A stretch of 64,000 nucleotides of DNA from Pseudomonadota bacterium (lineage in GTDB: Bacteria; Pseudomonadota; Alphaproteobacteria; Rhodospirillales; Magnetospirillaceae). Below, in pieces: positions 42,142-51,634 of the stretch (positions are counted from its first letter, which is position 1; every line of letters begins with the position of its first letter). Below the pieces are notes generated by a model. It did not search any database. It was not told where the DNA came from and saw only the letters and a program-made list of their open reading frames with translations. The position numbers and the translations under genes are program-made. The DNA lies in the NCBI GenBank assembly GCA_021847015.1, contig JAJZVW010000009.1:1-64000 (forward strand), written 5' to 3'.

Positions 42142-43158
42142 CTATTGTTTCGCCATGCCGTGGATGATTTCGGGCTGCGGCGGACCGGATACGTCGAGGA
42201 TCCCCACCAGCCCGCGTTCCACGCGCGCGATGGCATGATCGACCAGCAGGAATTTCCCGGGCACGCGCGCGGTCAGTTCGACCATGGCGGCGCTGCCGGG
42301 CGGCACCGACACGGTCTGCACCCCGGTCAAGGGCGGCGAGGTCAGGCTGCCTTGCTGGTAGACCTTATCCATGATCTGGCCGATGACGTGGAACGAAGAG
42401 GTGAAGTTCGGCCCGCCGACCCCGAAGAAAATGCGCACGCTCTCGCCCACCTTGGCACGCAGGGGGTGCTCCTTGGTGAGCGCCCCGACGGCACCGTTGA
42501 GAACGAAATAGTCCGGTCTTTCGTCCATCAGCTTGTCGGCGTCGAACTCCTGCAAGCCTTGCGCGCCGAATCCGGCATTGGTGTAGAGTTCGCCCTGCAT
42601 GACGTAGAATTCCCGATCCACTTTCGGCAGACCGCCGGGCGGCTCGACCAGGATCAAGCCGTACATGCCGTTGGAAATGTGGTTGGCCACCATCGGCGTG
42701 GCACAATGGTAGACGTAAAGACCGGGAACCAGCGCCTTGAAGACGAAGGCTTTTTCGCCGCCCGGATCGACTTGTGTGAAGACGGCGCCACCGCCCGGGC
42801 CGGTAACCGCGTGCAGGTCGATCGAGTGCGTCATGACGCTGTCCTTGGCGTTCTTCAGGTGCAGCTCGACCGTGTCGCCTTGGCGCACCCGCAGGAATGG
42901 TCCCGGCACCTTGCCGTTGAAGGTCCAGAAATCGTATGTCGCGTTGTCGTCCAGCCGTCCCACGCGCTCCATGGCTTCCAAATCGACACGGACGCGGGTG
43001 GGAGCGCGATCGCCGATTGGCGGCGGCAGATCGGTGGGGTCGCGGGAGATGCTGGCTACTTTTTGGGTATCGCCCTGACCGGCATCGGCGGCCAAAGCCG
43101 GCGAACCGACCAATCCAAAGAACACGGCGAAGATCGCCGAATACGCGCGGAACGTCAT
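42142..43158 (-). CDS. nirK: Copper-containing nitrite reductase
   Basis: NirK reduces nitrite to NO in the periplasm as a trimer. The 338-residue precursor has a signal peptide (cleavage near SPALAADAG). Two cupredoxin domains follow. Copper ligands are visible: THSIDLHA (two His and the catalytic Asp), YHCATPM (His and Cys), NHISNGM (His and Met) and SFHVIGQ (His). The substrate for NorCB is its product. ATG 43158 gives the proper signal peptide. Confidence 0.96.
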   Translation of the reverse strand: MTFRAYSAIFAVFFGLVGSPALAADAGQGDTQKVASISRDPTDLPPPIGDRAPTRVRVDLEAMERVGRLDDNATYDFWTFNGKVPGPFLRVRQGDTVELHLKNAKDSVMTHSIDLHAVTGPGGGAVFTQVDPGGEKAFVFKALVPGLYVYHCATPMVANHISNGMYGLILVEPPGGLPKVDREFYVMQGELYTNAGFGAQGLQEFDADKLMDERPDYFVLNGAVGALTKEHPLRAKVGESVRIFFGVGGPNFTSSFHVIGQIMDKVYQQGSLTSPPLTGVQTVSVPPGSAAMVELTARVPGKFLLVDHAIARVERGLVGILDVSGPPQPEIIHGMAKQ

Positions 43159-43222
43159 GAACTTGTCCCCCAAGCGGTTGGGTTTGCGCAACCATTTGGG
43201 ACCTGCCGGGTCGGGATGGACA

Positions 43223-43236
43223 TTGACTATGGTCAA
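43223..43236 (-). promoter_or_regulatory. FNR/NnrR-type site upstream of nirK
   Basis: TTGACTATGGTCAA is a perfect TTGA-N6-TCAA dyad, 64 bases before the nirK start codon. This places it near -40 of a typical promoter, the activating position for FNR-family regulators. The regulator itself is not in the window. Confidence 0.8.
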
Positions 43237-43325
43237 GGTCGCGTGCGGATAGCCTCTTCCGTCCCCTTATCTCGGCGTTGAGGACATGGCGGACAGATTT
43301 GGCTCGCTTTCGGAAAGGATGGGCG

Positions 43326-43547
43326 TCAGGCGGCAACCCGCGGAAGAGGGCGGATCTCCACGTCGATACTGCCGCAATGCTTGCAAACCGCCGGAGCCTG
43401 CACATCGGCCAGGGTGGCGCCTTGGCCGAAACGTCGAAGCACCTTTTCGATGGGAGCAAGAACACTTGCGCCGCAATCCATGCATTGGAACAGCAGGTCG
43501 CTTCCTTCGGCGGCGAGGCGCGCGATGGCGATATGGGGGGCCGGCAT
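43326..43547 (-). CDS. Small zinc-ribbon protein
   Basis: This 73-residue protein has two CxxC pairs (QCMDCGAS and CKHCGSID) that would bind one zinc. It has a GGAAAG ribosome site. No family is certain. It lies upstream of nirK on the same strand, so it might be redox- or NO-related; that is only context. Confidence 0.6.
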   Translation of the reverse strand: MPAPHIAIARLAAEGSDLLFQCMDCGASVLAPIEKVLRRFGQGATLADVQAPAVCKHCGSIDVEIRPLPRVAA

Positions 43548-43774
43548 CGGAATCTTTCCTTTCGACGCTAAGCTAGCTTGGCGCGCCCCCATTGCAATGC
43601 AACGGGGACCGGCGGTGGTAACGCCCCAGCCACCATGGGAAACCGTCTGCCCCAAAAAAAGCCATTTCGACGCGCAATTTTCCACACATGATTTGCGGGC
43701 GTGCGCGGAGCGCGCTATCGTCGCTGCGCTTGGTAAAATTTCGCCGTATACGCGAAAAATCGGGGAAAACGGGC

Positions 43775-44191
43775 ATGACAATGGAGACGTCACAGGGGAA
43801 TTTGATTTTGAATGTCAAATTCATGGACGACGACCACAAGGCAATGCTGGATTCACTCAACGCACTGGTCGCGGTCTCGTCTTCCGGCGCGGAGGCCGTC
43901 GCCATCAACGAAGCGTTCGTCGATTTGGTCAATCTTACATGCGCTCACTTCGAGAGAGAAGAAATGAGCATGCTCGAGAATGGCTACCCCGAATACGCGC
44001 AACACAAGAGCGAGCATTCGGCGTTGATTGAGCAAATATCGGCGCTCGCGCAGCGGCTCAATGTGGAAACCAATTCCGTACCCAGCGATGAGGTCGTCGC
44101 TCTGCTGACCAACTGGGTTTCCCAGCACATACAGACTGCCGACCGGGCCTATGCCCGGTATCTGCGTGAAGTTGGCGCGGCCAATCGCTGA
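43775..44191 (+). CDS. Bacteriohemerythrin
   Basis: This 138-residue four-helix di-iron protein binds oxygen or NO. Ligands fit the family: DDDHKAM (His), HFEREEM (His and Glu), HKSEH (two His) and HIQTADRAY (His and Asp). Hemerythrins are common in magnetotactic and microaerobic alphaproteobacteria. The position beside nirK may mean a role in NO or oxygen handling. Start ATG 43775 is chosen over the longer frame for family length. Confidence 0.88.
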   Translation: MTMETSQGNLILNVKFMDDDHKAMLDSLNALVAVSSSGAEAVAINEAFVDLVNLTCAHFEREEMSMLENGYPEYAQHKSEHSALIEQISALAQRLNVETNSVPSDEVVALLTNWVSQHIQTADRAYARYLREVGAANR

Positions 44192-44203
44192 CCGGCCGCT
44201 CCG

Positions 44204-44680
44204 TCATTTACTGTCCGAAAAGGCCAGGCTGGACGTCACATGGAGCGCGATCGGGCAGGGTGACACGTCGGTACCATCGACATTGCAGGTCTTCGGCCAG
44301 CCAAAGGGTGTGGTGCGCATTATTTCGATGCTGGCGGCCTTGTCGCATGAGTACACGCGCTTCACCTCGGCACCCGGGCTCATCTCGCCGGTGGGGACCA
44401 GCCAACTGTCAACCTCGCGGCTGTTGCCGTCGCGGGTGCTGATCAGAGCATGCAGGCCGACGTGCCGGCCCGTGCGGTTGACCGCGTAGATTTCCAGCCG
44501 GCAGCTGCGCTTGGCCGGCAGGTTGGGATAGAACGCCTGTTCGACGGTAAGATCGACCTGCTCACCGCTGACGGTTCCCGCGGGGGCCAGCACCGCTTCG
44601 CGCAAGGTAGCGGCAGGCGCCGGGGGCATTCCGAGCGCCCAGGCCATTATCGCCGCCGCACCGATACGCCTCCCGGCCAT
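44204..44680 (-). CDS. Secreted hypothetical protein
   Basis: This 158-residue protein has a signal peptide (MAGRRIGAAAIMAWALGMPPAPAA). The mature part has three cysteines including CDKAASIEI and TCNVDGTDVSPCP, which may form a disulfide. It looks like a beta-sandwich carrier domain. It converges on the hemerythrin gene. No family recognised. Confidence 0.6.
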   Translation of the reverse strand: MAGRRIGAAAIMAWALGMPPAPAATLREAVLAPAGTVSGEQVDLTVEQAFYPNLPAKRSCRLEIYAVNRTGRHVGLHALISTRDGNSREVDSWLVPTGEMSPGAEVKRVYSCDKAASIEIMRTTPFGWPKTCNVDGTDVSPCPIALHVTSSLAFSDSK

Positions 44681-44767
44681 CCGAGTCCTTCGTCCAATGC
44701 CCCATGCCACACCTTAAGCTATCAGCCATCGCGCGCGCGGGCCAGTGCTTGGATGATCGGATTGTCA

Positions 44768-46450
44768 TCATTCCGCCGCCTGGGGCAGGGTGTCGGCGCG
44801 TCCCGTCTGGCCATGCCCGCCCAGTTGCGCCGCGAGATGCGCCGCCAGCCTGGCGGCGAGGGCGACGATGGTGAGGGTCGGGTTGGCATGGCTGGAGGTG
44901 GGGAACACCGCGCTTCCGGCCAGCCATAGATTTTCGACGGTGAACACGCGGCAGTCGCGGTCGACCACCCCGGCCGAAGGATCGTCCGCCATCCGCGCCG
45001 TGCCGATATGGTGGCCGCCGATGGCGTTGTAACCGCCGCGGATGGCGTCCTCGTCGAATTCCAGCCGCCCCGTCCCCGACCGCGCCAGCGCCGAGGCCAG
45101 CGCCCGGTGGGCCGCGACGATGCTTTCGGTGTCCTGCGGCGTGACCTGCCAATTGACGTGCAGCCGCGGCACCCCGAACACATCCCGTTTGTCGGTGAGC
45201 GTGACGCGGCTTTCCGGGTTTGGCACCTGCTCGGCGTTGTAATCGAGGCTGAAAGCGCCATTCGTCGCGGCCGTCGCCACATAGGGCAACTTGCGACGGG
45301 CAAGAGTGTGGCGCAGCAGCCAGTCCGCCGAGAACCGCGCCAGTTCCGGCAGATTGCCGGTGACGTTGGCGAGGTGACGGAGGACGAGCGCGGACGCCCC
45401 CACCGGCAAGGCGCCGCGGTACCCGAAGCTCGCCAGCTTGCGTGCGTATTCGGGTTTGAGGAAGGTGCGCGAAAGCCACAGCGCCGAGAGGACCGGATTG
45501 ACATGAGACGGATCGGCGATGGCCGGCGGCTCGATGCGAAGGATGACGTTGGTGGTCCGCAGCCTGCGCTGCGCGTCGGGCGACAGCGCGAAATGACGGC
45601 GCAGGTAGACGCCCCCTCCATCGCGCTCGTAGGCGAAAATCACCGATGTGCCCGGACGGAAGCGCGCCCACGCGGCTTTTCCTTCCAGGTGGCACATGTA
45701 GAACCGCCCCACCCACTCCCCGCCGATACCGGACGCCAGCAGGAGACGGGTCGTCTCCAGCCCGCCGGCCGCCAGCACATACGCCCGCGCCCGCACGGTG
45801 AAGAGATGTCCCGGCCGCACGGCGAAGCGGAGCGCCTCGACCGCGCGCCCCGAGGCCATCGTATCCACCCCGACGCACATGGCTCCCACCACCACCCGCA
45901 GGCGCGGCGCGGCGGCCAGCATGCGCCGGTAGCGCCGGCCGAAGTGCGTCGGGCGCGAAAAGCGTTCCAGACCATCCGATTCGATGTCGGGGTCCGTCAG
46001 ACCGGTCACGGCGGGGGGCGCGTCGGGACCCAGCGCTTCCGCGACACGGAAGCGGGAAGGTCCGGATTCGCACCAGGCTCCGGCGCGCGCATACCACGGG
46101 GCGAACTCCGTTGCGCCGATGGGCCAACCGCTCCAGGGAATGTGGGGACGAACCTCGAAATCAACCGGGGCGAACGGCACGCAACGCCCGCCCCACAATG
46201 CCGACGCCCCCCCCAAGCCCCGATGGCGGTAGAGCGTCAGCGGCGGATGGCGCGTGCCGTCGGCCACCTCGCCCGTGAAACTGTCCGCCCGAGGGGATGT
46301 CCGTCCCCCTCCCCCTTCCATCAGCAGCACTTGCAGGCCGGAATCCGCGAGTTCGAGGGCAAGGGTTATCCCCGCCGGTCCACCGCCGACGATGGCGACG
46401 TCCGCCTCAATTCGGCCACCCTCCGGCAGCTCGGACCCTTTGATGATCAT
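44768..46450 (-). CDS. GMC-family FAD oxidoreductase
   Basis: This 560-residue enzyme has an FAD-binding ADVAIVGGGPAGITLALELA at residues 15-34, a second flavin motif YRHRGLGGASALWGG, and the C-terminal GGYNAIGGHHIGTARM and NLWLAGSAVFPTSSHANPT blocks with the catalytic histidine-asparagine area. Members oxidise alcohols, sugars or sterols. No haem or small subunit partner is adjacent. Substrate unknown. Confidence 0.85.
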   Translation of the reverse strand: MIIKGSELPEGGRIEADVAIVGGGPAGITLALELADSGLQVLLMEGGGGRTSPRADSFTGEVADGTRHPPLTLYRHRGLGGASALWGGRCVPFAPVDFEVRPHIPWSGWPIGATEFAPWYARAGAWCESGPSRFRVAEALGPDAPPAVTGLTDPDIESDGLERFSRPTHFGRRYRRMLAAAPRLRVVVGAMCVGVDTMASGRAVEALRFAVRPGHLFTVRARAYVLAAGGLETTRLLLASGIGGEWVGRFYMCHLEGKAAWARFRPGTSVIFAYERDGGGVYLRRHFALSPDAQRRLRTTNVILRIEPPAIADPSHVNPVLSALWLSRTFLKPEYARKLASFGYRGALPVGASALVLRHLANVTGNLPELARFSADWLLRHTLARRKLPYVATAATNGAFSLDYNAEQVPNPESRVTLTDKRDVFGVPRLHVNWQVTPQDTESIVAAHRALASALARSGTGRLEFDEDAIRGGYNAIGGHHIGTARMADDPSAGVVDRDCRVFTVENLWLAGSAVFPTSSHANPTLTIVALAARLAAHLAAQLGGHGQTGRADTLPQAAE

Positions 46451-46583
46451 CGCCCCGCCCCTCCGTTGGATTGGACCGGAGAGACTAGGCGAGAAGACAT
46501 AAGCCGATGCGGATGCAGACGGCGAAGCGGAGCGGACGGAAGGATCGGAAACGTCTATCGGTGGATGCCAGGAAGAGGGGCCG

Positions 46584-47966
46584 CTACGCCCTGGGGAGAA
46601 GAACCCGCACCCGGAGGCCGCCTTCGGGGCGGTTGGCCAACACGATTTCGCCGCCATGGGCGCGGATGGAGGCGCGGGCGACCGAAAGCCCCAGCCCGGT
46701 CCCGCCGGTATCCCGCGAGCGCGACCGTTCGAGCCGAACGAACGGCGAAAACACCCGTTCGCGATCGGCCTCGGGAATGCCGGGACCGTCGTCGTCGATG
46801 ACCATCACCGCCTCGGCCCCGGCCTCATCCAGGCGCATGCGCGCGCGGCGGCCGTATTTTACGGCATTCTCCAGAAGGTTGGCGATCGCCCGCTTCAACG
46901 CCATCGGACGGGCGGCCATCACCAGGTGATCCGGCCCCTCGTAAGCCGCATCGGCCCCCGCGGCGACCATGTCGTCCACCAGCCCCTGGGCCAGAGCGGC
47001 CACGTCGATGGCCCGATGCTCCTCGCACGCGGCGTCGTCACGGGCGAACGCCAATGTGGCGGCGATCATCCGCTCCATTTCATCGAGATCGGCCAGCATC
47101 CGCGCCCTCTCGTCTTCGTCCTCGACGAATTCCGCCCGCAGCTTCAGCCGGGTGATGGGGGTGCGCAAATCGTGGGAAATGGCCGCCAGCATTCGCGTGC
47201 GGTCCTCGACGAAGCGGCGGATGCGCTCCTGCATGACGTTGAACGCATGGGCGGCCCGGCGTACTTCGCGCGGGCCGGTTTCGGCCAGACGCGGTGCCGC
47301 CACGTCGATGCCAAGCCGCTCCGCGGCGGCGGCGAACGTGGCGAAGGGCCGCGCCGCGCGGCCCACCGCCCACAGCGCCACGGCGGTGACGATCAACAGC
47401 GACAGCATCACCGGTATCAGGAATTTCGCCCGCCACAGCGTACCGGGAACATCCAGCGGCGCGAAGACGTTGAGCCACATCCCGTCGGCCAGACGCACCG
47501 AGATGCGCAAGGCTGGCCCGAAGCCGGTATCGACATGGGAAATCGCGTCGCGCCCGAAGCCGTGGTGACTGCTTGGGCCGCGCCCCGGCGGCAGGGACGA
47601 GACACGCACCTCGTGCCCGCTGATGTCCCCGCGCAAATGCTCCGCCATGGCCGCGGCCATACCCTCGCCGAGGTCTTCGATCACCAGCGGCTCGGTGCCC
47701 AGGCCGGCGCGGAATCCGGGCGTGTCCATGCTGCGCAGCATCGGCTGGCGACGGTCGGCCGGCATCTGCTCCAGCAGGCGGGCGAGCGCGGCGACCCGCT
47801 CGGCTCCGTCGTGGACACCCAGGGCCATCAGCGCCTCGCGGCGCTGAACGGCGAACACCGCCAGGGCGGCACCCAGCGACAGCACCAGAGCGGCCACCAG
47901 CACCAGGGCGGTATGGCCGAGAACGGTATCGGGCAGAAGACTGCGGACAGGCTTGGGCAGTTTCAC
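46584..47966 (-). CDS. Sensor histidine kinase (EnvZ-like)
   Basis: This 460-residue kinase has two membrane spans (about 17-39 and 185-207) around a periplasmic sensor domain of 145 residues, a HAMP-like linker, the H box ISHDLRTPITRLKLR (about 265-279), the N box NLLENAVKYG, DDDGPGIP and GGTGLGLSVA. It overlaps the response regulator by 4 bases. The sensor domain has no recognised ligand. Confidence 0.93.
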   Translation of the reverse strand: MKLPKPVRSLLPDTVLGHTALVLVAALVLSLGAALAVFAVQRREALMALGVHDGAERVAALARLLEQMPADRRQPMLRSMDTPGFRAGLGTEPLVIEDLGEGMAAAMAEHLRGDISGHEVRVSSLPPGRGPSSHHGFGRDAISHVDTGFGPALRISVRLADGMWLNVFAPLDVPGTLWRAKFLIPVMLSLLIVTAVALWAVGRAARPFATFAAAAERLGIDVAAPRLAETGPREVRRAAHAFNVMQERIRRFVEDRTRMLAAISHDLRTPITRLKLRAEFVEDEDERARMLADLDEMERMIAATLAFARDDAACEEHRAIDVAALAQGLVDDMVAAGADAAYEGPDHLVMAARPMALKRAIANLLENAVKYGRRARMRLDEAGAEAVMVIDDDGPGIPEADRERVFSPFVRLERSRSRDTGGTGLGLSVARASIRAHGGEIVLANRPEGGLRVRVLLPRA

Positions 47967-48688
47967 CGGCGCTCCACCTCGGCCGTAAACAGATAGCCTC
48001 CTCCCCGCACGGTCTTGATCAGTTGCGGTTCCTTGGGGTCGTCCGCGAGCTTGCGCCGCAGCCGGCTGACCTGGATGTCGATGGAGCGGTCGAACGGCAC
48101 GGCGGCACGTCCGCGGGAGAAATCCAGAAGCTGGTCACGCGACAACACCCTTCGGGGATGCTCGACGAACGCCTGCAAGAGATCGAACTCGCCGGCGGAC
48201 AGGCTGACCATGACCCCCTCCGGGGATATCAGTTCGCGGGTCGCGAAGTCCAACTCCCACCCGGCGAAGTGCAGCCGACTGCCGTCGGACGGGCTGGGCG
48301 GCGCCGTTCCGAGGGTCTGGACACGGCGCAGCACGGCCTTGATGCGAGCCAGCAATTCGCGCGGATTGAACGGTTTGGCAAGATAGTCATCGGCACCCAT
48401 TTCAAGACCGACGATGCGGTCCGTCTCCTCGCCCATGGCCGTGAGCATGATGATCGGCACTCCGACCCCCTGGCCACGCAGCCGCCGTGTCAGCGAAAGG
48501 CCGTCCTCGCCCGGCATCATCAGATCCAGGACCACAAGATCGACGGCCCAGCCCTCCAGCGCCTTGCCCATTTCCACACCATCGCGCGCGGTGGTGACGC
48601 GCAGGCCGTGCTTCACCAGGAATCGCGCCAACAGATCGCGAATTTCACGGTCGTCGTCGACCACCAGGATGTGAGGCTTGGTCTCCAT
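47963..48688 (-). CDS. OmpR-family response regulator
   Basis: The 241-residue protein has a receiver domain with acidic VVDDDRE, the phosphorylation site VLDLMMPGEDG (Asp about 56), TAMGEETD and KPFNPRELLARI (Lys), then a winged-helix effector with LLQAFVEHPRRVLSRDQLL and RSIDIQVSRLRRKLADDP. It pairs with the adjacent kinase. Targets are unknown. Start ATG 48688 gives the standard N-terminus. Confidence 0.94.
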   Translation of the reverse strand: METKPHILVVDDDREIRDLLARFLVKHGLRVTTARDGVEMGKALEGWAVDLVVLDLMMPGEDGLSLTRRLRGQGVGVPIIMLTAMGEETDRIVGLEMGADDYLAKPFNPRELLARIKAVLRRVQTLGTAPPSPSDGSRLHFAGWELDFATRELISPEGVMVSLSAGEFDLLQAFVEHPRRVLSRDQLLDFSRGRAAVPFDRSIDIQVSRLRRKLADDPKEPQLIKTVRGGGYLFTAEVERR

Positions 48689-48768
48689 GCCGAAACTATA
48701 CCTTCCACCGGGTGCCCTCGACGGGAAAATTGGTAACGGATCGTAACGACGTAAAACGCTCTCCGGCC

Positions 48769-48815
48769 AGCGGTTCTCATTATGCATTTTTCGCTGTCAT
48801 CCCGAGCCGACGGCG
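48769..48815. repeat. 47-bp partial copy of the 1363-1504 repeat, cut by transposon 2
   Basis: These 47 bases are the exact complement of 1458-1504, beginning AGCGGTTCTCATTATGC. The copy stops exactly where transposon 2 starts. The expected remainder (AGGGATCTTTCC...) is not found beyond the other end of the transposon, so this side has been rearranged after insertion. Confidence 0.85.
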
Positions 48816-48824
48816 GGTGGTGTC

Positions 48825-49727
48825 TCAGTTTGAAATTTCGGCCTCAGCGGCACCCCGCTTCCGATAGGCGGCGGGACGCTTCGGCGCTTCCGCCCGCGCG
48901 TCGATCAGCGCGACAATATCATCCATGTTCCACAGCCGATCCGTGACGCCTGCCGCCATCGCAGGCGTGACTTTCAGCGTCTTATGGATGCGGACGAAGT
49001 TGTAGAACATGAAATAAAGCGCCAGCGCGTGGCAGTGGTTCTCTAGCTTCTTGGAAAAGGCGTTGGTCAGGCGGGTGAACCGGCGCATCGACATCCGCAT
49101 GGTAAGGTTGGCGCGCTCGACATAGCTGGTGGACACGTCTGCCAGGTTGGGGTTGCCTTCGACCCGCAGCTTGCGGGTGCCGGTGCATTCGGCCGGGCTA
49201 TAGCGGCGCTGTTCGCCCCGGTCGGCGCTCTCGCCGTACAGCTTCACCAGCATGGCGTAATCGACATCGCCCCCGAACGCACCCTCTACGGCCTCGACGT
49301 AAGCCTTGTGGCCGTCCGTCGTCAGTTGGACGCGGTTATCGAGGCGCGCGCGAAGGTCGTCCATCAGGGCAATGGCGGCCTGGCCGCTCCGATCCCCGAC
49401 ATAGTAGGAGACGATCAGCTTGGTATCGGCATCCAGGGCCGTCCAGGTCCACACGTCGCCAGCGCCCTCGGGCCGATCATCCATTTCCTTCGCCGTCCGC
49501 TCCTTGGCGTAGCAGAAGGACCAGATTTCATCGCACTGGATACGGCTGGCGCGGACGTTGCGGACCAGCTCGTCATGGGCGGCGCCGCACGCCTCTCCGG
49601 CGTCCTCCAACAGCTTCGCCACGGTGTTGATGCTCACGTCCACCACGCGGGAGATCGACCGCATGGACGATCCCTCGCAGAGCATGGAGAGGATTTGGAC
49701 GCGCTTGGCGAGGGGCAGCTTGTTCAT
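48825..49727 (-). CDS. IS1-family-like DDE transposase (transposon 2)
   Basis: This 300-residue protein has the helix-turn-helix [20 protein letters not shown] and DDE residues in [18 protein letters not shown] and [16 protein letters not shown]. It is closely related to the 29764-30660 transposase; the last 50 residues are identical and the middle diverges. The stop codon lies inside the transposon end. No frameshift site is needed, unlike classical IS1 with its insA/insB fusion. Confidence 0.85.
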   Translation of the reverse strand: MNKLPLAKRVQILSMLCEGSSMRSISRVVDVSINTVAKLLEDAGEACGAAHDELVRNVRASRIQCDEIWSFCYAKERTAKEMDDRPEGAGDVWTWTALDADTKLIVSYYVGDRSGQAAIALMDDLRARLDNRVQLTTDGHKAYVEAVEGAFGGDVDYAMLVKLYGESADRGEQRRYSPAECTGTRKLRVEGNPNLADVSTSYVERANLTMRMSMRRFTRLTNAFSKKLENHCHALALYFMFYNFVRIHKTLKVTPAMAAGVTDRLWNMDDIVALIDARAEAPKRPAAYRKRGAAEAEISN

Positions 49728-49957
49728 GTCCTGATGATATGAACTTTTATGCCTAGCGTCAAGCGAACATATGTCAGATTGAAGCTTGGTAGCGGCAAGA
49801 CCCTCCGTGAGCGAGGATGGGGGCGCGCCGACGCGCCTTCAGAGCGAGCGAAATAGCACATTATTTTTCATATGTGCAAATTATTCGCCGTGCTGTATGC
49901 TCCGCGCGATGCATCAGAGCGAGGAGATTCTCGCGCTACAGACCTCCGGGGGCGACG

Positions 49958-51397
49958 ATGGCGATAAATGACGAAGTTAGAAGGCTCGCCAAGAAATGGG
50001 CGGGGAACACGGGTTGGCCCAAAAGGCTGGAGTGGATCGAGGTTAGGGGAATCCGGGGGTGGGAAGGCCAACGCTTGACGCTACCGTTCCCAATCATTGC
50101 CATTGCCGGAGAAAACGGGTCCGGCAAGAGCACGCTGCTGCAAGCGGCAGCGTGCGTATATCAGGCGCAGGGAGATGAGGAGCGGACTTGGTTTCCATCC
50201 GAATTTTTCCCAGACACCGCCTGGGATGAAATCAGAGGCGTCTCCATCGAATACGGGTATTCACAGGGAGGCTCTCACGAGTCTGGATCGATCCGCAAAC
50301 CGACGACGCGTTGGCTGGGGCATGGGGAGCGCCCAAATCGGCAGGTCGAGTACATTGACCTAAACCGAATACAGCCGGTTGGCGCCAGAGTGGGCTATGC
50401 AAGAATAGCGAAGACAAAACACATTGAAAAATCGTTCACAAAATTTGACGAGCAACAGCTAAAAAGACTGTCATCTGTTATGGGCCGAACTTATGATGGG
50501 GCAAAGATGGCCGTTTCTGACATTGACGATGGCCGCGATGTCCCCGTTATCAGCCGGAAGAATAAGGAATATTCTGGATTTCATCAAGGTTCCGGCGAGA
50601 CGATGGTTACAGAGCTATTGCAAGCGGATTTGCCTAAGTATGGCTTAGTCCTCATTGACGAGATTGAATCGTCGCTTCACCCAAGGGCGCAGAGGCGCCT
50701 TATACGGGATTTGGCAGAACAATGTCGTCAGCGAGAAATGCAGATTATTATCACAACGCACTCTCCGTATATACTTGAGGAGCTTCCGCCTGAGGCCAGA
50801 ATGTATATTCTTGAGAGTGATGGGATAAAGAGAATCATCCCAGGAATTAGTCCTGATTTTGCGCTTACCAAAATGGATGACGACGTTCATCCTGAGTGTG
50901 ATTTGTACGTTGAAGATCAAGCGGCAAAGGTAATGCTGGCAGAGATTCTTGCCTTCCATGGCAAAGAATTGTTCACGCGCTGTGCGATCATCCCTTTTGG
51001 GACAGTTACAGTCGGGTATGCCTTGGGCCAAATGTCTGCAAATGGTCGTTTCCCCAGGCCGTCGCGAGTGTTCATTGACGGAGACAGCGCCGAGGGGGAA
51101 GGGTGCGTTCTTCTGCCTGGCGGAGACGCACCGGAACAAGTCGTGTTCAAGTCGTTGAAGTCCAAACGGTGGGGCAACCTCTGGACGCGAATTCAGCGCG
51201 ATCTTTCACTTGTCGATGACGCCTGCACGCGTGCAATGACGTTAAGCGATCACCATGATTGGGTCGGGTTCGCCGCCAGCCAATTGATGTGCGGGGGGGA
51301 TACATTGTGGCAGGCAATGTGCGCGGAATGGGCTAAGGGAGTTCCCGAGTCGGAGGTGGCCCCAATCGTCCAAGCAGTCGCGGATATTTTGCCCTAG
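49958..51397 (+). CDS. OLD-like AAA ATPase with TOPRIM-type end, cargo of transposon 2
   Basis: The 479-residue protein has Walker A GENGSGKST at residues 51-59, an ABC-type signature GSGETMV, Walker B LVLIDEIESSLHP and the H-loop TTHSPYIL. The C-terminal part has LYVEDQAAKVMLAEIL and RVFIDGDSA, matching the Glu and Asp-X-Asp metal sites of TOPRIM nucleases. Such ATPase-TOPRIM proteins include OLD nucleases and GajA of the Gabija phage-defence system. A defence role is inferred; no GajB-like helicase is adjacent. ATG 49958 is used; the longer frame to 49817 is unlikely. Confidence 0.8.
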   Translation: MAINDEVRRLAKKWAGNTGWPKRLEWIEVRGIRGWEGQRLTLPFPIIAIAGENGSGKSTLLQAAACVYQAQGDEERTWFPSEFFPDTAWDEIRGVSIEYGYSQGGSHESGSIRKPTTRWLGHGERPNRQVEYIDLNRIQPVGARVGYARIAKTKHIEKSFTKFDEQQLKRLSSVMGRTYDGAKMAVSDIDDGRDVPVISRKNKEYSGFHQGSGETMVTELLQADLPKYGLVLIDEIESSLHPRAQRRLIRDLAEQCRQREMQIIITTHSPYILEELPPEARMYILESDGIKRIIPGISPDFALTKMDDDVHPECDLYVEDQAAKVMLAEILAFHGKELFTRCAIIPFGTVTVGYALGQMSANGRFPRPSRVFIDGDSAEGEGCVLLPGGDAPEQVVFKSLKSKRWGNLWTRIQRDLSLVDDACTRAMTLSDHHDWVGFAASQLMCGGDTLWQAMCAEWAKGVPESEVAPIVQAVADILP

Positions 51398-51400
51398 CGG

Positions 51401-51634
51401 CTATTTCCCCCACCGCTTCGCCGCCGCCTTCCTGGCGATCTCCTTCCGTTGCTCGGGCGTGAGTTTCTCAGCCCGAGCGCGACCACCTTTCTTCCCCAAC
51501 GCCTTGGCGGCGGGGTCCTTGCCGTCGTCAGGCTCGGTGGGTTCTTCGATCTCGCCCGTGGCGATCTTCGCCACCATGATGGCGGCGCCGATCACGTCGG
51601 CGGGGCGTTTCTGTCCCTTGGGGCCTTTAGGCAT
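51401..51634 (-). CDS. Small basic GGKARA-family protein, cargo-side end of transposon 2
   Basis: This 77-residue protein begins MPKGPKGQKRPADVIGAAIM, like the 28745 protein, and ends GGRARAEKLTPEQRKEIARK AAAKRWGK. It is tail-to-tail with the ATPase, 3 bases apart. The upstream gene overlaps its start. The same family in all three modules suggests it belongs to the transposon backbone. Confidence 0.75.
   Translation of the reverse strand: MPKGPKGQKRPADVIGAAIMVAKIATGEIEEPTEPDDGKDPAAKALGKKGGRARAEKLTPEQRKEIARKAAAKRWGK

Noticed and set aside
45008-46801. 597-residue plus-strand frame over the GMC oxidoreductase
   Set aside because: It is an Arg/His/Gly-rich antisense shadow. The GMC gene has both FAD and catalytic motifs.
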